From positions 1,066,501 to 1,130,500 of the forward strand of contig NZ_JAUCBS010000013.1 of assembly GCF_034676705.1 (NCBI RefSeq): 64,000 bases of DNA. The letters are read 5' to 3'. A model generated the notes under the pieces. That model saw only the letters and a list, made by a program, of their open reading frames with translations, searched no databases and was not told the origin of the DNA. Position numbers and translations under genes: made by a program. The DNA comes from Gemmobacter sp. GTDB taxonomy: Bacteria; Pseudomonadota; Alphaproteobacteria; Rhodobacterales; Rhodobacteraceae. Below are positions 24,843 to 32,722 of the stretch, piece by piece (position 1 is the stretch's first letter; each line of letters opens with the position of its first letter).

Positions 24843-25626
24843 TCAACGCTTGCCGGGCTTGATCGGATAATGGAGCAGCAGGCGATAGCCGCCCCGCATC
24901 ATCTTGATGCCGTGCGCGACCAGCCTGCGGGCCTTGTTCTTTCGCGGATCGTTCTCAAAGTCTTCCTTTGTGCCACGAAAGCCGAGCAGGACTTCGGCGA
25001 TGGTGCGATAGCTCTCGCCGTGCAGTCGGGCGTCGAGCGCGCGCAGGGACAGGATATGCCATTGCCGGAGCTGCGCGGGAACGGCCCGGAAGTCGGGACC
25101 GGGCGCGCGGCCGTTGAGGGATCGCCAAAGACGGCGGGCGGCGTGGGCGCGCAGCTCCAGAAAGGAATCCATCGGCAGGGTGACGGCATAGAAGGCGGCT
25201 GCGTCGGGCACCGCCTCGGGCAGCCAGAATTGATGTGCGACGCCATCCACCTGCCAGATGCCGTGCCAGCCATCGGCAGCGCGGCGCAGGTCGAGACCGT
25301 CGAGATGCGCCAGCGTCAATATCGGTTCGGTGTCGCCGTCCTTTTGACTGACCGGCGACAGCATTACCGCTTGCGGTTGAAGGTTCGGCGTCCAGATAGG
25401 CGATTGCTGGTCATGCGGCGCATCGGGATCGCACGGGAAATCGCAAGCCCCAGCGATGCGCGAACGCTTCAAGGTCGCGCCCGGCCGGCTGTCCGGTCGA
25501 TCCGATGGTCTGGAAGTCCTGACGATATTCGTCGTTGCGGCGCAGGTATTCCCAAGCGAAACCGGCGGCCGGAATGTGCTTCGCGTGTCTGTATGCCGCC
25601 GGGAAACGCCAGTCGATGCTAAGCAT
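24843..25626 (-). pseudogene. DUF6499-DUF2285 regulator with a +1 frameshift
   Basis: The N-terminal part (MLSIDWRFPAAYRHAKHIPAAG..., start 25626 with GGAGG upstream) is the DUF6499 domain and ends in frame at HRWGLRFPVRSRCAA-stop. The DUF2285 part (DFPCDPDAPHDQ... to RALDARLHGESYRTIAEVLL...MMRGGYRLLL) continues in another frame. Removing one base from TTTCCC at about 25436-25441 restores a continuous reading (RFPCDPDAP). So either the gene is broken by a one-base insertion or this is a sequencing error in a short run. The intact family is a typical ICE regulator. Confidence 0.8.
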
Positions 25627-25824
25627 GGCGTCACCTCCCAAAGCCGGGGCGCGCGAGGCCGCGCCCGGACTGGAGAGATTCAAGTATTGTTTGAAGTATT
25701 AGAAGCCGCTCAAAGCAGATATGTTGAGAGGCTAACCCGATCATTATTGGTTATTTTCTTATTAACATTATTGATCTGAGTCTTCCAGTCGCCCATCCGC
25801 ATGTGCGGACAGGCGACCATCTTT

Positions 25825-26352
25825 TCATCTGTTGGAAAACACATGCACCTCGCCGAACGCCGTCTCGATGGTGAACAGGTCGCCGCCCATCTCGGCGTCT
25901 CGTGCCATCGCGTCCCAATCGACATAGTAGCGCAGGGCCTCGGGGATCGTGACGCTTTCGGTGGTCAGTTCCTCCATATAGTCGGCAAGGCTGGCGAACT
26001 GGCCATGATAGCAGTCCTCCAAGGTGGATTCGGCTTGGTCCATATCGCCGCTGAACTGCTCCAGCAGGCCCGCGCCGAGTGTGCCATGTTCTGCGATGAA
26101 AGCAGCCATCCGCGCCACGCTGTCGATGCCGGCATATTCGGAAATGCTGACGCCCTCGAAGTCCTCATAGTCGTGAATGGCGTATTCCTCCGCATCCTCG
26201 ACGGGGGAACGGGCAAGCATCGCGGCAATCTCGTCCCTGATCTGGTCGGCGTCCTGATCCGCGTCGATCCAAGCCCCATGCAGATAGCCGTTATTGTAAG
26301 CTGCAAGGCAGGCAACATAGATGCGGGGGGTGCTATCGGATACGTTGGTCAT
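25825..26352 (-). CDS. ardA: Antirestriction protein ArdA
   Basis: A 175-residue, strongly acidic protein (RIYVACLAAYNNGYLHGAWIDADQDADQIRDEI..., EDFEGVSISEYAGIDSVARMAAFI, YYVDWDAMARDAEMGGDLFTIE). ArdA mimics B-form DNA and blocks type I restriction enzymes, protecting incoming conjugated DNA. The upstream region carries a strong hairpin that could matter for expression on entry into a new host. Confidence 0.92.
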   Translation of the reverse strand: MTNVSDSTPRIYVACLAAYNNGYLHGAWIDADQDADQIRDEIAAMLARSPVEDAEEYAIHDYEDFEGVSISEYAGIDSVARMAAFIAEHGTLGAGLLEQFSGDMDQAESTLEDCYHGQFASLADYMEELTTESVTIPEALRYYVDWDAMARDAEMGGDLFTIETAFGEVHVFSNR

Positions 26353-26371
26353 GTCTCTGATCCTCGGGTCT

Positions 26372-26407
26372 GAAGGTCAGCGAAGCGGAACGCCGCGCCT
26401 GACCTTC
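26372..26407 (-). promoter_or_regulatory. Strong hairpin in the ardA upstream region
   Basis: GAAGGTCAG (26372-26380) pairs perfectly with CTGACCTTC (26399-26407), with further GC pairing possible inside the loop, 20 bp upstream of the ardA ATG. It has no U-tract. It could be a leader structure, or part of a single-strand promoter of the kind that drives ardA in the leading region of some plasmids. Confidence 0.45.
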
Positions 26408-26805
26408 TGGCCGTCGCCGAGACTGGGGTAGCAACGAGCAAGGGCGGCCGGGGTGGAGGGGGATCACCCGGCCTGCACAAGCCCCTTGGGCGCGGAAGGC
26501 TGGGGATACCGCCCCGGACGGTTCCACTTACCTTGCTGGCGCGAGGGCAACGCCCTTAGTAAAACCAATCAGTCAGTCGCCGCTTTGCGGCGTCATTTGT
26601 TAGATTTCTGGCGCTCGAAACAGATGGTGCGCGCAGGGCCATTGGCTTTCAGTGACGACGCGATGGTGCAAGCCGGCCGATGCCGCACTCGCCTTCGTTC
26701 GATCCCTGCCGGCAAAGTTGGCCGCTGCGGCGCGGCGATAGCCGCGCCGGCCCGGAGGCGAACGCGCTTCCAAATTGCGCTGTAGAGAGCCGGAGGGCCG
26801 CTATG
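26408..26805. other. Non-coding stretch between ardA and a membrane protein gene
   Basis: No supported gene. Short open frames here lack ribosome sites and family resemblance. Apart from the ardA hairpin at one end and a terminator at the other, I see no further structure that I can defend. Confidence 0.5.
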
Positions 26806-26832
26806 AAAAAAGCCCCGGCGCTTGCGCCGGGA
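26806..26832 (-). terminator. Intrinsic terminator after the 26853-27278 gene
   Basis: On the minus strand CCCGGCGC-AA-GCGCCGGG is followed by GCTTTTTT: a GC-rich stem with a six-T tail, 21 bp past the stop of the membrane protein gene. Confidence 0.85.
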
Positions 26833-26852
26833 CCATCTTACATACCTTCATG

Positions 26853-27278
26853 TCAGCGGGCAGGTGCGGGGCTGGAGGGCAGCGGTGCGGCCAGTCGCAT
26901 CAAAGCCGACACGCCAACGAAACCGCCGCCGACCAGACAGAAGATTTGCCGCCAGATTTCAGAGGGCACCGCTTCTTTGGTGATGCCATGGATCAGCGCA
27001 TAACCCGCGACGGCGGCGGGTGCGGCAAATATCAGCGCCACGATCAAGCGCAAGATAGGAGCGCGCAACGTCTCGAACAGCAGAGCGAGGATGCCAAACG
27101 CCACCCCAGCGGAAACGAGGCCGACTAGCCCGGCACCTATCACGCCGGAGCCGGTCTGATAGGCGAATTGCGCAGCAGTCAATCCGAGCATGAAGGGCAG
27201 AGCATAGACTGCGAGCTTATAGGCCACGACGCAAAGGACGGCGACTAGCGCCACGCTCATCAACATCACGGCTACCAT
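26853..27278 (-). CDS. Hypothetical four-helix membrane protein
   Basis: A 141-residue protein with about four hydrophobic segments (MSVALVAVLCVVAYKLAVYALPFML; SGVIGAGLVGLVSAGVAFGILALLF; LRLIVALIFAAPAAVAGYALI; IFCLVGGGFVGVSALM). I do not recognise the family. It has its own terminator and is the last ICE-side gene before the IS5 element. It could be an ICE accessory gene or a neighbour brought in by rearrangement. Confidence 0.7.
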   Translation of the reverse strand: MVAVMLMSVALVAVLCVVAYKLAVYALPFMLGLTAAQFAYQTGSGVIGAGLVGLVSAGVAFGILALLFETLRAPILRLIVALIFAAPAAVAGYALIHGITKEAVPSEIWRQIFCLVGGGFVGVSALMRLAAPLPSSPAPAR

Positions 27279-27666
27279 GGTTCTGCTCCTTCACGGTCTG
27301 CGCGGATTGCCGTTGCGTCGCTCCTGAGGTTGGGCACGGGCAACATAATGCCAACCCGTGCCCCGTCTGTCGACCATTGGCGGCTTTCAGGTGTCATTTT
27401 GGAGGGCTATAGCGTAGGTGTAGTTCTCGGTTTCTTCGTCTCCCGCCCGCCATTGCAGCGCGCAACACATTGAAATGTCCCGGATTTTTGAAGGCGCGCG
27501 CCTTCGCCCCACATTTCAACCCACATCGCTCTGGAACTGCCCTGTTCGCCCCCGGTCTGGCGCCCGCCTGCCGGTCATCATGCGAGAATGGGACCAATCA
27601 TGCTTTGCGATATGAAACTGCCTGCGACGATTGCCGAAACCTTCGCGCACTGGTCTAGCCTCGAAC
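27279..27666. other. Non-coding stretch at the ICE/IS junction
   Basis: 388 bp without a supported gene. Overlapping short frames are present, but none has a ribosome site or a recognisable domain. The sequence ends abruptly at the left end of IS5 copy 1, so a truncated gene or the lost end of the ICE may be hidden here. Confidence 0.5.
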
Positions 27667-28716
27667 GACTCTGTTGCACAAATCGGCTGCTGACTGTCCT
27701 TCCCCTTTCCCTGGGCAGACTTATCCCGCGACCTCTGTGACGGGGATGCCGAGCGCGGTGAAGCCATTGAGCACGGCAACCCTGACCTGGAACTCCGCAA
27801 CCTGACGGTCGAAGTCTCGGGCGGACAGGCGCTGACCCAGCAGCTTGACGCAGTGCATCTTGGTTTCGGCGCGGCTTCGGCGGTGATAGCCGCTCCATCG
27901 TCGCCAGATGGTCCGCCCGACGCGCTTCGATGTGCGCAGGATTTCGTTGCGCGCGACAGCACCGGGGGTGTCTGGCTTCCAGGGCTTGGCGTTCTTGCGG
28001 GGCGGTATGATCGCCGCCGCGCCACGGGCCGCGATGGCGTCATGGCACTTGCGGGTGTCGAAGGCGCCGTCGGCGGTGACAGTGGCGATCTCCTGCTCGG
28101 GAGGGATCTGGCCCAGCAGTTCGGGCAGCATGGGCGCGTCGCCCACGTCGCTGGTGGTGAACTCGGCCGCCCGGATTTCTAGGGATTTCTCGTCGATCCC
28201 GATGTGGATCTTGCGCCAAACCCGGCGTTTGGTGCCTCCATGCTTGCGGGCGTTCCATTCCCCTTCGCCCTCGACCTTGATCCCGGTGCTGTCCACCAGC
28301 AGGTGCAACGGGCCGTTGGAACCCCGGTAGGGAATGTTCACCTTCAACGCCTTCTGGCGGCGGCTGAGCGTGCTGAAGTCGGGCACGGCCCAGTCCAGGC
28401 CGATCAGGCGCAGGAGGCTCTCAACAAACCCGGTTGTCTGTCGAAGCGCCATGCCGAACAGAACCTTCATCGTCAGGCAGGTTTGGATGGCGGCATCACC
28501 ATAGGCGGGCTGCCGCCCGCGCTTGCCGGTCGGTGCGGCTTCCCATGTCATGGCGGGATCGAACCAGATCGTCAGCGAGCCGCGGCGCTTCAGCGCTTCA
28601 TTGTAGGCCGGCCAGTTCCTGGTCTTGTAGGTCGGAGGTGTCGGTCTGCTCATGCCTCACAGCTACCATGCTGGATTCACGAGATGAATCCCTCACAGGA
28701 TTTGTGCAACAGAGCC
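27667..28716 (-). mobile_element. IS5-family (IS903-type) insertion sequence, copy 1
   Basis: 1,050 bp. The ends are GACTCTGTTGCACAAATC at the left and its inverse GATTTGTGCAACAGAGCC at the right: 18-bp inverted repeats with one mismatch, like IS903 ends. The flanks (GCCTCGAAC left, CAAGCCGCT right) share no 9-bp target duplication. It occurs again at 42940-43989 in the same orientation with the same transposase. The right flank is an IS110 gene; the left flank is ICE-side DNA. Confidence 0.93.
27721..28653 (-). CDS. IS5-family DDE transposase (copy 1)
   Basis: A 310-residue transposase, full length for the IS903 group. It starts MSRPTPPTYKTRNWPAYNEALKRRG and holds the DDE core: LLVDSTGIK (first Asp), VTADGAFDTRKCH (second Asp) and YHRRSRAETKMHCVKLLG (Glu). 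The protein is identical to the one at 42994-43926, so at least one copy moved or was copied recently. Confidence 0.95.
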   Translation of the reverse strand: MSRPTPPTYKTRNWPAYNEALKRRGSLTIWFDPAMTWEAAPTGKRGRQPAYGDAAIQTCLTMKVLFGMALRQTTGFVESLLRLIGLDWAVPDFSTLSRRQKALKVNIPYRGSNGPLHLLVDSTGIKVEGEGEWNARKHGGTKRRVWRKIHIGIDEKSLEIRAAEFTTSDVGDAPMLPELLGQIPPEQEIATVTADGAFDTRKCHDAIAARGAAAIIPPRKNAKPWKPDTPGAVARNEILRTSKRVGRTIWRRWSGYHRRSRAETKMHCVKLLGQRLSARDFDRQVAEFQVRVAVLNGFTALGIPVTEVAG

Positions 28717-28852
28717 CAAGCCGCTGGAAAAACTCCAGCATCTGGTTCCGCCGCAGCTGCCGCCTCAGGACGACCGAACCTTCGGCATCAACCCCGTGAA
28801 TCTGGAAAACGGACTTGGCGAGGTCAACGCCGACCGTGGTAATCTCCGTCAT
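28717..28852 (-). pseudogene. IS110-family transposase, N-terminal stub
   Basis: The ATG at 28852 begins MTEITTVGVDLAKSVFQIHG, the start of the IS110/IS1111 DEDD domain (VGVDLAKxxFQ), and runs ~45 codons to LEFFQRLG before the IS5 right end cuts it. No continuation was found on the far side of IS5 copy 1 or near copy 2. So this junction resulted from deletion or rearrangement, not simple insertion. Confidence 0.85.
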
Positions 28853-28940
28853 GGATGGCTCCCCCCTGGAGGTGACTTTTGACAGCCCCCAATGTGGCAC
28901 ATCGCGATGCCGGGAGCGGGAGCCATCCACTCCATCAATG

Positions 28941-28990
28941 GCGGGCCAACCGGCGCCTCCCCGTGGGGTATTTGAGAAAAGGCAAAGGGA
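28941..28990. repeat. Dispersed intergenic repeat, copy 1
   Basis: The core CCAACCGGCGCCTCCCCGTG followed by GGGTATTT and a short spacer to AAAAGGCAAAG recurs, inverted, at 63408-63455. It lies between the IS110 stub and the enoyl-CoA hydratase stop. Probably a family of repetitive extragenic elements in this chromosome. Confidence 0.65.
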
Positions 28991-29017
28991 CTTCCGGGCG
29001 GGCGCCTCGCCCTGGGG

Positions 29018-29785
29018 TCAGGCGCCGCGAAAGCTGGGGTCGCGCTTTTCGCGGAAGGCGGCGACGGCTTCGAGATGGTCGGCAGACCGGAACATGCGCG
29101 CCTGATCGTTCGCCTCGCGCGCCAGATAGGCTTCAAGCAATCCGTCGGTGCTGGCCAGAGCGGACTTGGCGGCGGCAAAGGCCAGCGGTGCGACGGCCAG
29201 GTAGCTGCGGGCGCGGTCTTCGGCGGCCGTCAGGGCATCTTCCGCGATCTCGTCCACCAGACCTTCGGCCAGCGCACTTTCGGCCGTCAGCACTTCGGCG
29301 GACAGCACCATGCGCAAGGCGCGTGCCTGGGTGGTGCGGCGCTGGATGGCCCAGAGAAAGCCGGTGTCGGGCACCAGCCCCATCCGGGTGAACGAGGCGC
29401 CAAGGCGGGCGCGCGGCGCGGCGACCACATGGTCCGCCATCAGCGCAATGGACATGCCCGCGCCAAAGGCCGCACCGTTGACCGCCGCCACCACCGGCTT
29501 GGGGAATGCGGCCATGGCGCGGGCGATGCCATGCAGGATCGCCAGCCGGGCATCGGCGCGCACGGGATCCTGCCCCATGGCCGAAATGTCGCCCCCCGCA
29601 CAGAAGCCGGCGCCGGCGCCGGTGATCACCAGAACGCGGGTTTCCGGGGCCGCGGCCTCGGCCCGCAGGGCGACCAGCAGATCGCTGCGCAGTTCCAGCG
29701 ACAGGGCATTGCGGCGCTCGGGGTCGTTCAGCGTCAGGCGGGTGATCCCGCTGTCGGACCGGGCAACAAGGATGGGGGCGGACAT
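29018..29785 (-). CDS. Enoyl-CoA hydratase/isomerase family protein
   Basis: A 255-residue crotonase-fold protein (MSAPILVARSDSGITRLTLNDPERRNALS...). The oxyanion-hole motifs GAGAGFCAGGDISAM and AAVNGAAFGAGMSIALMADH are present; the second active-site region (ASFTRMGLVPDTGFLWAI) is hydratase-like. AGGAGG precedes the ATG at 29785. Likely acts in fatty-acid or phenylacetate-type CoA-ester degradation; the exact substrate is not readable. Confidence 0.9.
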   Translation of the reverse strand: MSAPILVARSDSGITRLTLNDPERRNALSLELRSDLLVALRAEAAAPETRVLVITGAGAGFCAGGDISAMGQDPVRADARLAILHGIARAMAAFPKPVVAAVNGAAFGAGMSIALMADHVVAAPRARLGASFTRMGLVPDTGFLWAIQRRTTQARALRMVLSAEVLTAESALAEGLVDEIAEDALTAAEDRARSYLAVAPLAFAAAKSALASTDGLLEAYLAREANDQARMFRSADHLEAVAAFREKRDPSFRGA

Positions 29786-29861
29786 GGCGGTTTCCTCCTG
29801 TGGGCTGGTGCCACGCTTGGCAGGCCGCGGGCCCGGGCGCAAGCCCGGGCGGCGGGTGCGG

Positions 29862-30926
29862 TCAGGCGGCGGCGCGGCGGCGCGTGGCGGCCGCCCCGGC
29901 CAGATCGTGCAGCTGCGCGCGGGTATCGTCCCAGCCCAGGCAGCCGTCGGTGATGCTTTGGCCATAGGTCAGCGGCTGGCCCGGCAGCTGATCCTGCCGG
30001 CCGGCGACAAGGTGGCTTTCCAGCATCACCCCGCGAATGGCGTGGCTGCCCGCACGGATCTGCCCGGCGATGTCGGCGATCACCGCGGGCTGGCGCAGCG
30101 GATCCTTGCCGCTGTTGGCATGGCTTGCGTCAACCACGATGCCGGGGGCGACCCTGGCCCTTGCGCCGGCCGCCATCACCTGGGCCACCGCATCGGCGCC
30201 GTAGTTCGGCCCGTGATGGCCGCCGCGCAGCACCACATGGCAGGCCGCATTGCCGGTGGTGGTGGCGATGGCCGCCCGACCATCGGCCGTGATCGCCGGA
30301 AAGCTGTGCGGCGCCGCGGCCGAGCGGATGGCATCCAGCGCCACCTGCACGCCGCCGTCGGTGCCGTTCTTGAACCCGATGGGGCAGGACAGCCCCGAGG
30401 CCAGCTGCCGGTGAATCTGGCTTTCGGTGGTGCGTGCGCCGATGGCGCCCCAGGCGATCAGATCGGCGAAATACTGCGGCAGGATCGGGTCCAGGAATTC
30501 GGTCGCGGCCGGCAGGCCAAGGCGGTTCACCCCCAGCAGCAGGCGGCGGGCCATGGGCAGGCCATCTTCGATCCGGTCGGATCCATCCAGATGCGGATCG
30601 TTGATCAGGCCTTTCCAGCCCACGGTGGTGCGCGGTTTCTCGAAATAGACGCGCATCACGATTTCCAGCCGGTCGGCCAGCGCGCGGCGTTCGGCGGCCA
30701 GCCGGGCGGCATAGTCCATCGCGGCTGCCGGATCGTGGATGGAACAGGGGCCGACGATCACCAGCAGGCGGTCGTCGGTGCCGTTCAGGATGGCACGGAT
30801 GGTGCGGCGGCTGTCGGCCACAGTCTGCGAGATGGCATCGTCGCGCGGCAGGTCGGCCGCCAGCGCCAGCGGCGAGGGCAGCGGGCGCAGCGTGTCGATG
30901 TGCAGGTTTTCGGTCTGGATCGGCAT
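29862..30926 (-). CDS. 3-deoxy-7-phosphoheptulonate synthase, class I
   Basis: A 354-residue DAHP synthase catalysing the first step of aromatic amino-acid synthesis from PEP and erythrose 4-phosphate. Class I motifs: LLVIVGPCSIHDPAAAMDYA, RVYFEKPRTTVGWKGLINDP, ARTTESQIHRQLASGLS and IVVDASHANSGKD. The aroF/G/H paralogue type cannot be told from sequence. Expression is predicted to be controlled by the attenuator immediately upstream (leader peptide at 31032-31100), linking synthesis to aromatic aminoacyl-tRNA supply. Confidence 0.93.
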   Translation of the reverse strand: MPIQTENLHIDTLRPLPSPLALAADLPRDDAISQTVADSRRTIRAILNGTDDRLLVIVGPCSIHDPAAAMDYAARLAAERRALADRLEIVMRVYFEKPRTTVGWKGLINDPHLDGSDRIEDGLPMARRLLLGVNRLGLPAATEFLDPILPQYFADLIAWGAIGARTTESQIHRQLASGLSCPIGFKNGTDGGVQVALDAIRSAAAPHSFPAITADGRAAIATTTGNAACHVVLRGGHHGPNYGADAVAQVMAAGARARVAPGIVVDASHANSGKDPLRQPAVIADIAGQIRAGSHAIRGVMLESHLVAGRQDQLPGQPLTYGQSITDGCLGWDDTRAQLHDLAGAAATRRRAAA

Positions 30927-30971
30927 GGTCTTTCCTTGGGTGGGAAGGTCGGACCGGGGGCATTCAGACTG

Positions 30972-31058
30972 AAAAAGCCGCCGGTCGAACCAGCGGCTTC
31001 GGGAGTGTATCGCGTTGTCTGCGCTATACCTTCACCCGATCCCGCCGGACAGGCGGAA
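30972..31058 (-). promoter_or_regulatory. Aromatic amino-acid attenuator of the DAHP synthase gene
   Basis: Three mutually exclusive hairpins can be drawn on the minus-strand RNA. Region 1:2 pairs TCCGCC with GGCGGGA (around 31040-31057). Region 2:3 pairs GCGG-GA-TCGGG with CCCGA-AG-CCGC. Region 3:4 is the terminator AGCCGCTGGT-TCG-ACCGGCGGCT with TTTTT (30972-30999). Region 1 overlaps the end of the leader peptide, as in trp-type attenuators. The terminator lies 46 bp before the DAHP synthase ATG. Confidence 0.78.
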
Positions 31059-31100
31059 CCAATAAAACGAGGCAAAGGGATAGACGTTCAGGTGCGACAT
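31032..31100 (-). CDS. Aromatic leader peptide of the DAHP synthase gene
   Basis: A 22-codon frame from ATG (31100) to TGA (31032-31034). Residues 7-15 read YPFASFYWF: six of nine are Phe, Tyr or Trp. Such clustering right before a terminator hairpin is the hallmark of a ribosome-mediated attenuator. No ribosome site precedes it; the predicted promoter puts the transcript start on the ATG itself (leaderless), as reported for alphaproteobacterial trpL. Confidence 0.8.
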   Translation of the reverse strand: MSHLNVYPFASFYWFRLSGGIG

Positions 31101-31135
31101 GCCCTTTGCATAGCGCGAGGGGGAGGCGCTGTCAT
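31101..31135 (-). promoter_or_regulatory. Predicted promoter of the attenuated DAHP synthase transcript
   Basis: ATGACA (31130-31135), 17 bp, TATGCA (31107-31112) on the minus strand. The A of the leader ATG is the seventh base after the -10 element, a normal start distance, so the RNA would begin with AUG. It lies just past the TauE stop. Confidence 0.55.
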
Positions 31136-31144
31136 GTGTTTTCT

Positions 31145-31891
31145 TCACAGGGCAAAGAAGGCGATGGTCATGGCGGCCCCCACCCCGGTGATGAAGGCGC
31201 GCAGCAGCGCCGGCCGGGTGATGCGCCGCGCCAGCGCCGCGCCGACATAACCGCCCGCCGCGCAGGACAGCGCCAGCGGCAGGGCATGGGTCCAGTCGAT
31301 CAGCCCCGCCACGATATAGGTGGCGACCGACACCACCGACAGGATGGCCGAGACCGCGTTCTTCAACCCGTTGGCCGCGTTCAGGTCGGCAAAGCCGATC
31401 AGCCCGAACACCGCCAGCAGCATGATGCCCAGGCCACCGTTGAAGTAGCCGCCATAGATGGTGACAGCCAGCACCATCAGCGCCGCCAGCCCGGCGCCCA
31501 CCGCCCGGCCCCGCGCGGTGATATGGCGCAGCAGGATGGGCCCGGCGGCAAAGGCAGCGGTGGCCAGCATCAGCAGCCATGGCACGATGGCCGAGAATGT
31601 CTCGGACGAGGTGACCAGCAGCAGGCCCGCCCCCGCAAGCCCGCCCAGCACCGCCAGCGCCACGATGCTGCGCAGGCCCAGCGGCCCCTGCGCCCGCAGG
31701 TCGTGGCGATAACCCCAGGCGCTGCCGACATAGCCGGGCAGGGCGGCCAGGGTGGCGGTGGCATTGGCCATCACCGGGGGCACGCCGGCCCAGACCAGCG
31801 CGGGAAAGGTCAGAAAGGTGCCGCCCCCCGCCACGGCGTTCAGCGCGCCAGCGGCAAGGCCGGCCAGGATCAGGACAAGGGTTGTCAGCAT
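31145..31891 (-). CDS. TauE/SafE-family permease
   Basis: A 248-residue membrane protein of the sulfite exporter TauE/SafE family: LAAGALNAVAGGGTFLTFPALVW near the N-terminus and the repeated half (GGYFNGGLGIMLLAVFGLIGF...NGLKNAVSAI). About eight membrane segments. GGAGG precedes the ATG at 31891, which rejects the long open frame extending through the opposite-strand gntR gene. Divergent from gntR with a shared control region; the substrate is probably a small sulfonate, sulfite or organic anion. Confidence 0.88.
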   Translation of the reverse strand: MLTTLVLILAGLAAGALNAVAGGGTFLTFPALVWAGVPPVMANATATLAALPGYVGSAWGYRHDLRAQGPLGLRSIVALAVLGGLAGAGLLLVTSSETFSAIVPWLLMLATAAFAAGPILLRHITARGRAVGAGLAALMVLAVTIYGGYFNGGLGIMLLAVFGLIGFADLNAANGLKNAVSAILSVVSVATYIVAGLIDWTHALPLALSCAAGGYVGAALARRITRPALLRAFITGVGAAMTIAFFAL

Positions 31892-31927
31892 GGCGGTTCC
31901 TCCGATTGGCAGGGCAGTTGCATATCG

Positions 31928-31952
31928 GACCATTGGTCTGCAAATTGGTCTG
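31928..31952. promoter_or_regulatory. GntR-type operator in the tauE-gntR divergent region
   Basis: GACCATTGGTC (31928-31938) is a perfect palindrome with a single central base, and ATTGGTCTG is repeated at 31932-31940 and 31944-31952. FadR-family GntR proteins bind TTGGT...ACCAA-type palindromes. Placement between divergent genes suggests autoregulation of the GntR gene and control of the permease. Confidence 0.6.
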
Positions 31953-31969
31953 ATCTTGTGAGGAACCCG

Positions 31970-32659
31970 ATGACACGCCTGACCCGGATCCTGCCTGAAC
32001 TGCGCCTTGCGATGGATCGGCACGCGCCTGTTGCGGGTGACCGGCTGCCATCTGAGCGCGATCTGGCGGCAGGTCTGGGGTGTAGCCGCCAGACCCTGCG
32101 GGCGGCGCTGGCCGTATTGGAGCAGGAAGGCGAGATCTGGCGCCATGTCGGGCAGGGCACCTTTCGCGGGCCGCGTCCGCTGGGCCGGCCGGTGCGCGAA
32201 TCGCTGCTGATCGAGGTGCAGGCGCCGGACCAGATCCTGCGCGCCCGCCTGCTGATCGAACCGCCGATCGCTGCCGAAGCCGCCCGGGCGGCGGGGCCGG
32301 CCGATGTGCGCCACCTGCAAAAGCTGGCGGCAGAGGGCCGCGCGGCGACCACGCGGGGGGCCTGTGAACAGGCGGATGCGCGGTTTCATCGCGGCATTGC
32401 CGAGGTGGCGGGCAACCCCATTCTGCTGGGTGTGCTGGACCATCTGTCGGGTGCGCGGCGCCGGGCGGTGTGGCAGCGCGAATGGGACCGCACCTATCGC
32501 CTTGTCGGCGTTGCGGAATTTACCGGGCACCATAGCGATCAGCATGGGGCCGTGGTCGCGGCCATCGCCGCCGGCGATCCGCCCGGGGCCGAGGCGGCGA
32601 TGCGCGCCCATCTGGAGACGATCGAACAGGCGATGCGGCGGGCGGAAATTCGCCCCTAG
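31970..32659 (+). CDS. GntR-family (FadR subgroup) regulator
   Basis: A 229-residue regulator. The winged HTH has GDRLPSERDLAAGLGCSRQTLRAALAVLEQEGEIWRHVGQGTF (about residues 23-66); the helical FCD domain follows with metal-site style residues (DARFHRGIAEVAGNP, HHSDQHGAVVAAI). AGGA precedes the ATG at 31970. It probably controls the divergent permease in response to its substrate. Confidence 0.9.
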   Translation: MTRLTRILPELRLAMDRHAPVAGDRLPSERDLAAGLGCSRQTLRAALAVLEQEGEIWRHVGQGTFRGPRPLGRPVRESLLIEVQAPDQILRARLLIEPPIAAEAARAAGPADVRHLQKLAAEGRAATTRGACEQADARFHRGIAEVAGNPILLGVLDHLSGARRRAVWQREWDRTYRLVGVAEFTGHHSDQHGAVVAAIAAGDPPGAEAAMRAHLETIEQAMRRAEIRP

Positions 32660-32722
32660 GAAGAACTGCCCTGTGGTCAAGCCCCCCGGCAGGCCCTATT
32701 ATTCCTGCAAAGGGGACACTGC

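Noticed and set aside
28941..28990. Repeat considered as an IS end
   Set aside because: Its other copy at 63408 is not next to any transposase or inverted partner; an extragenic repeat is simpler.
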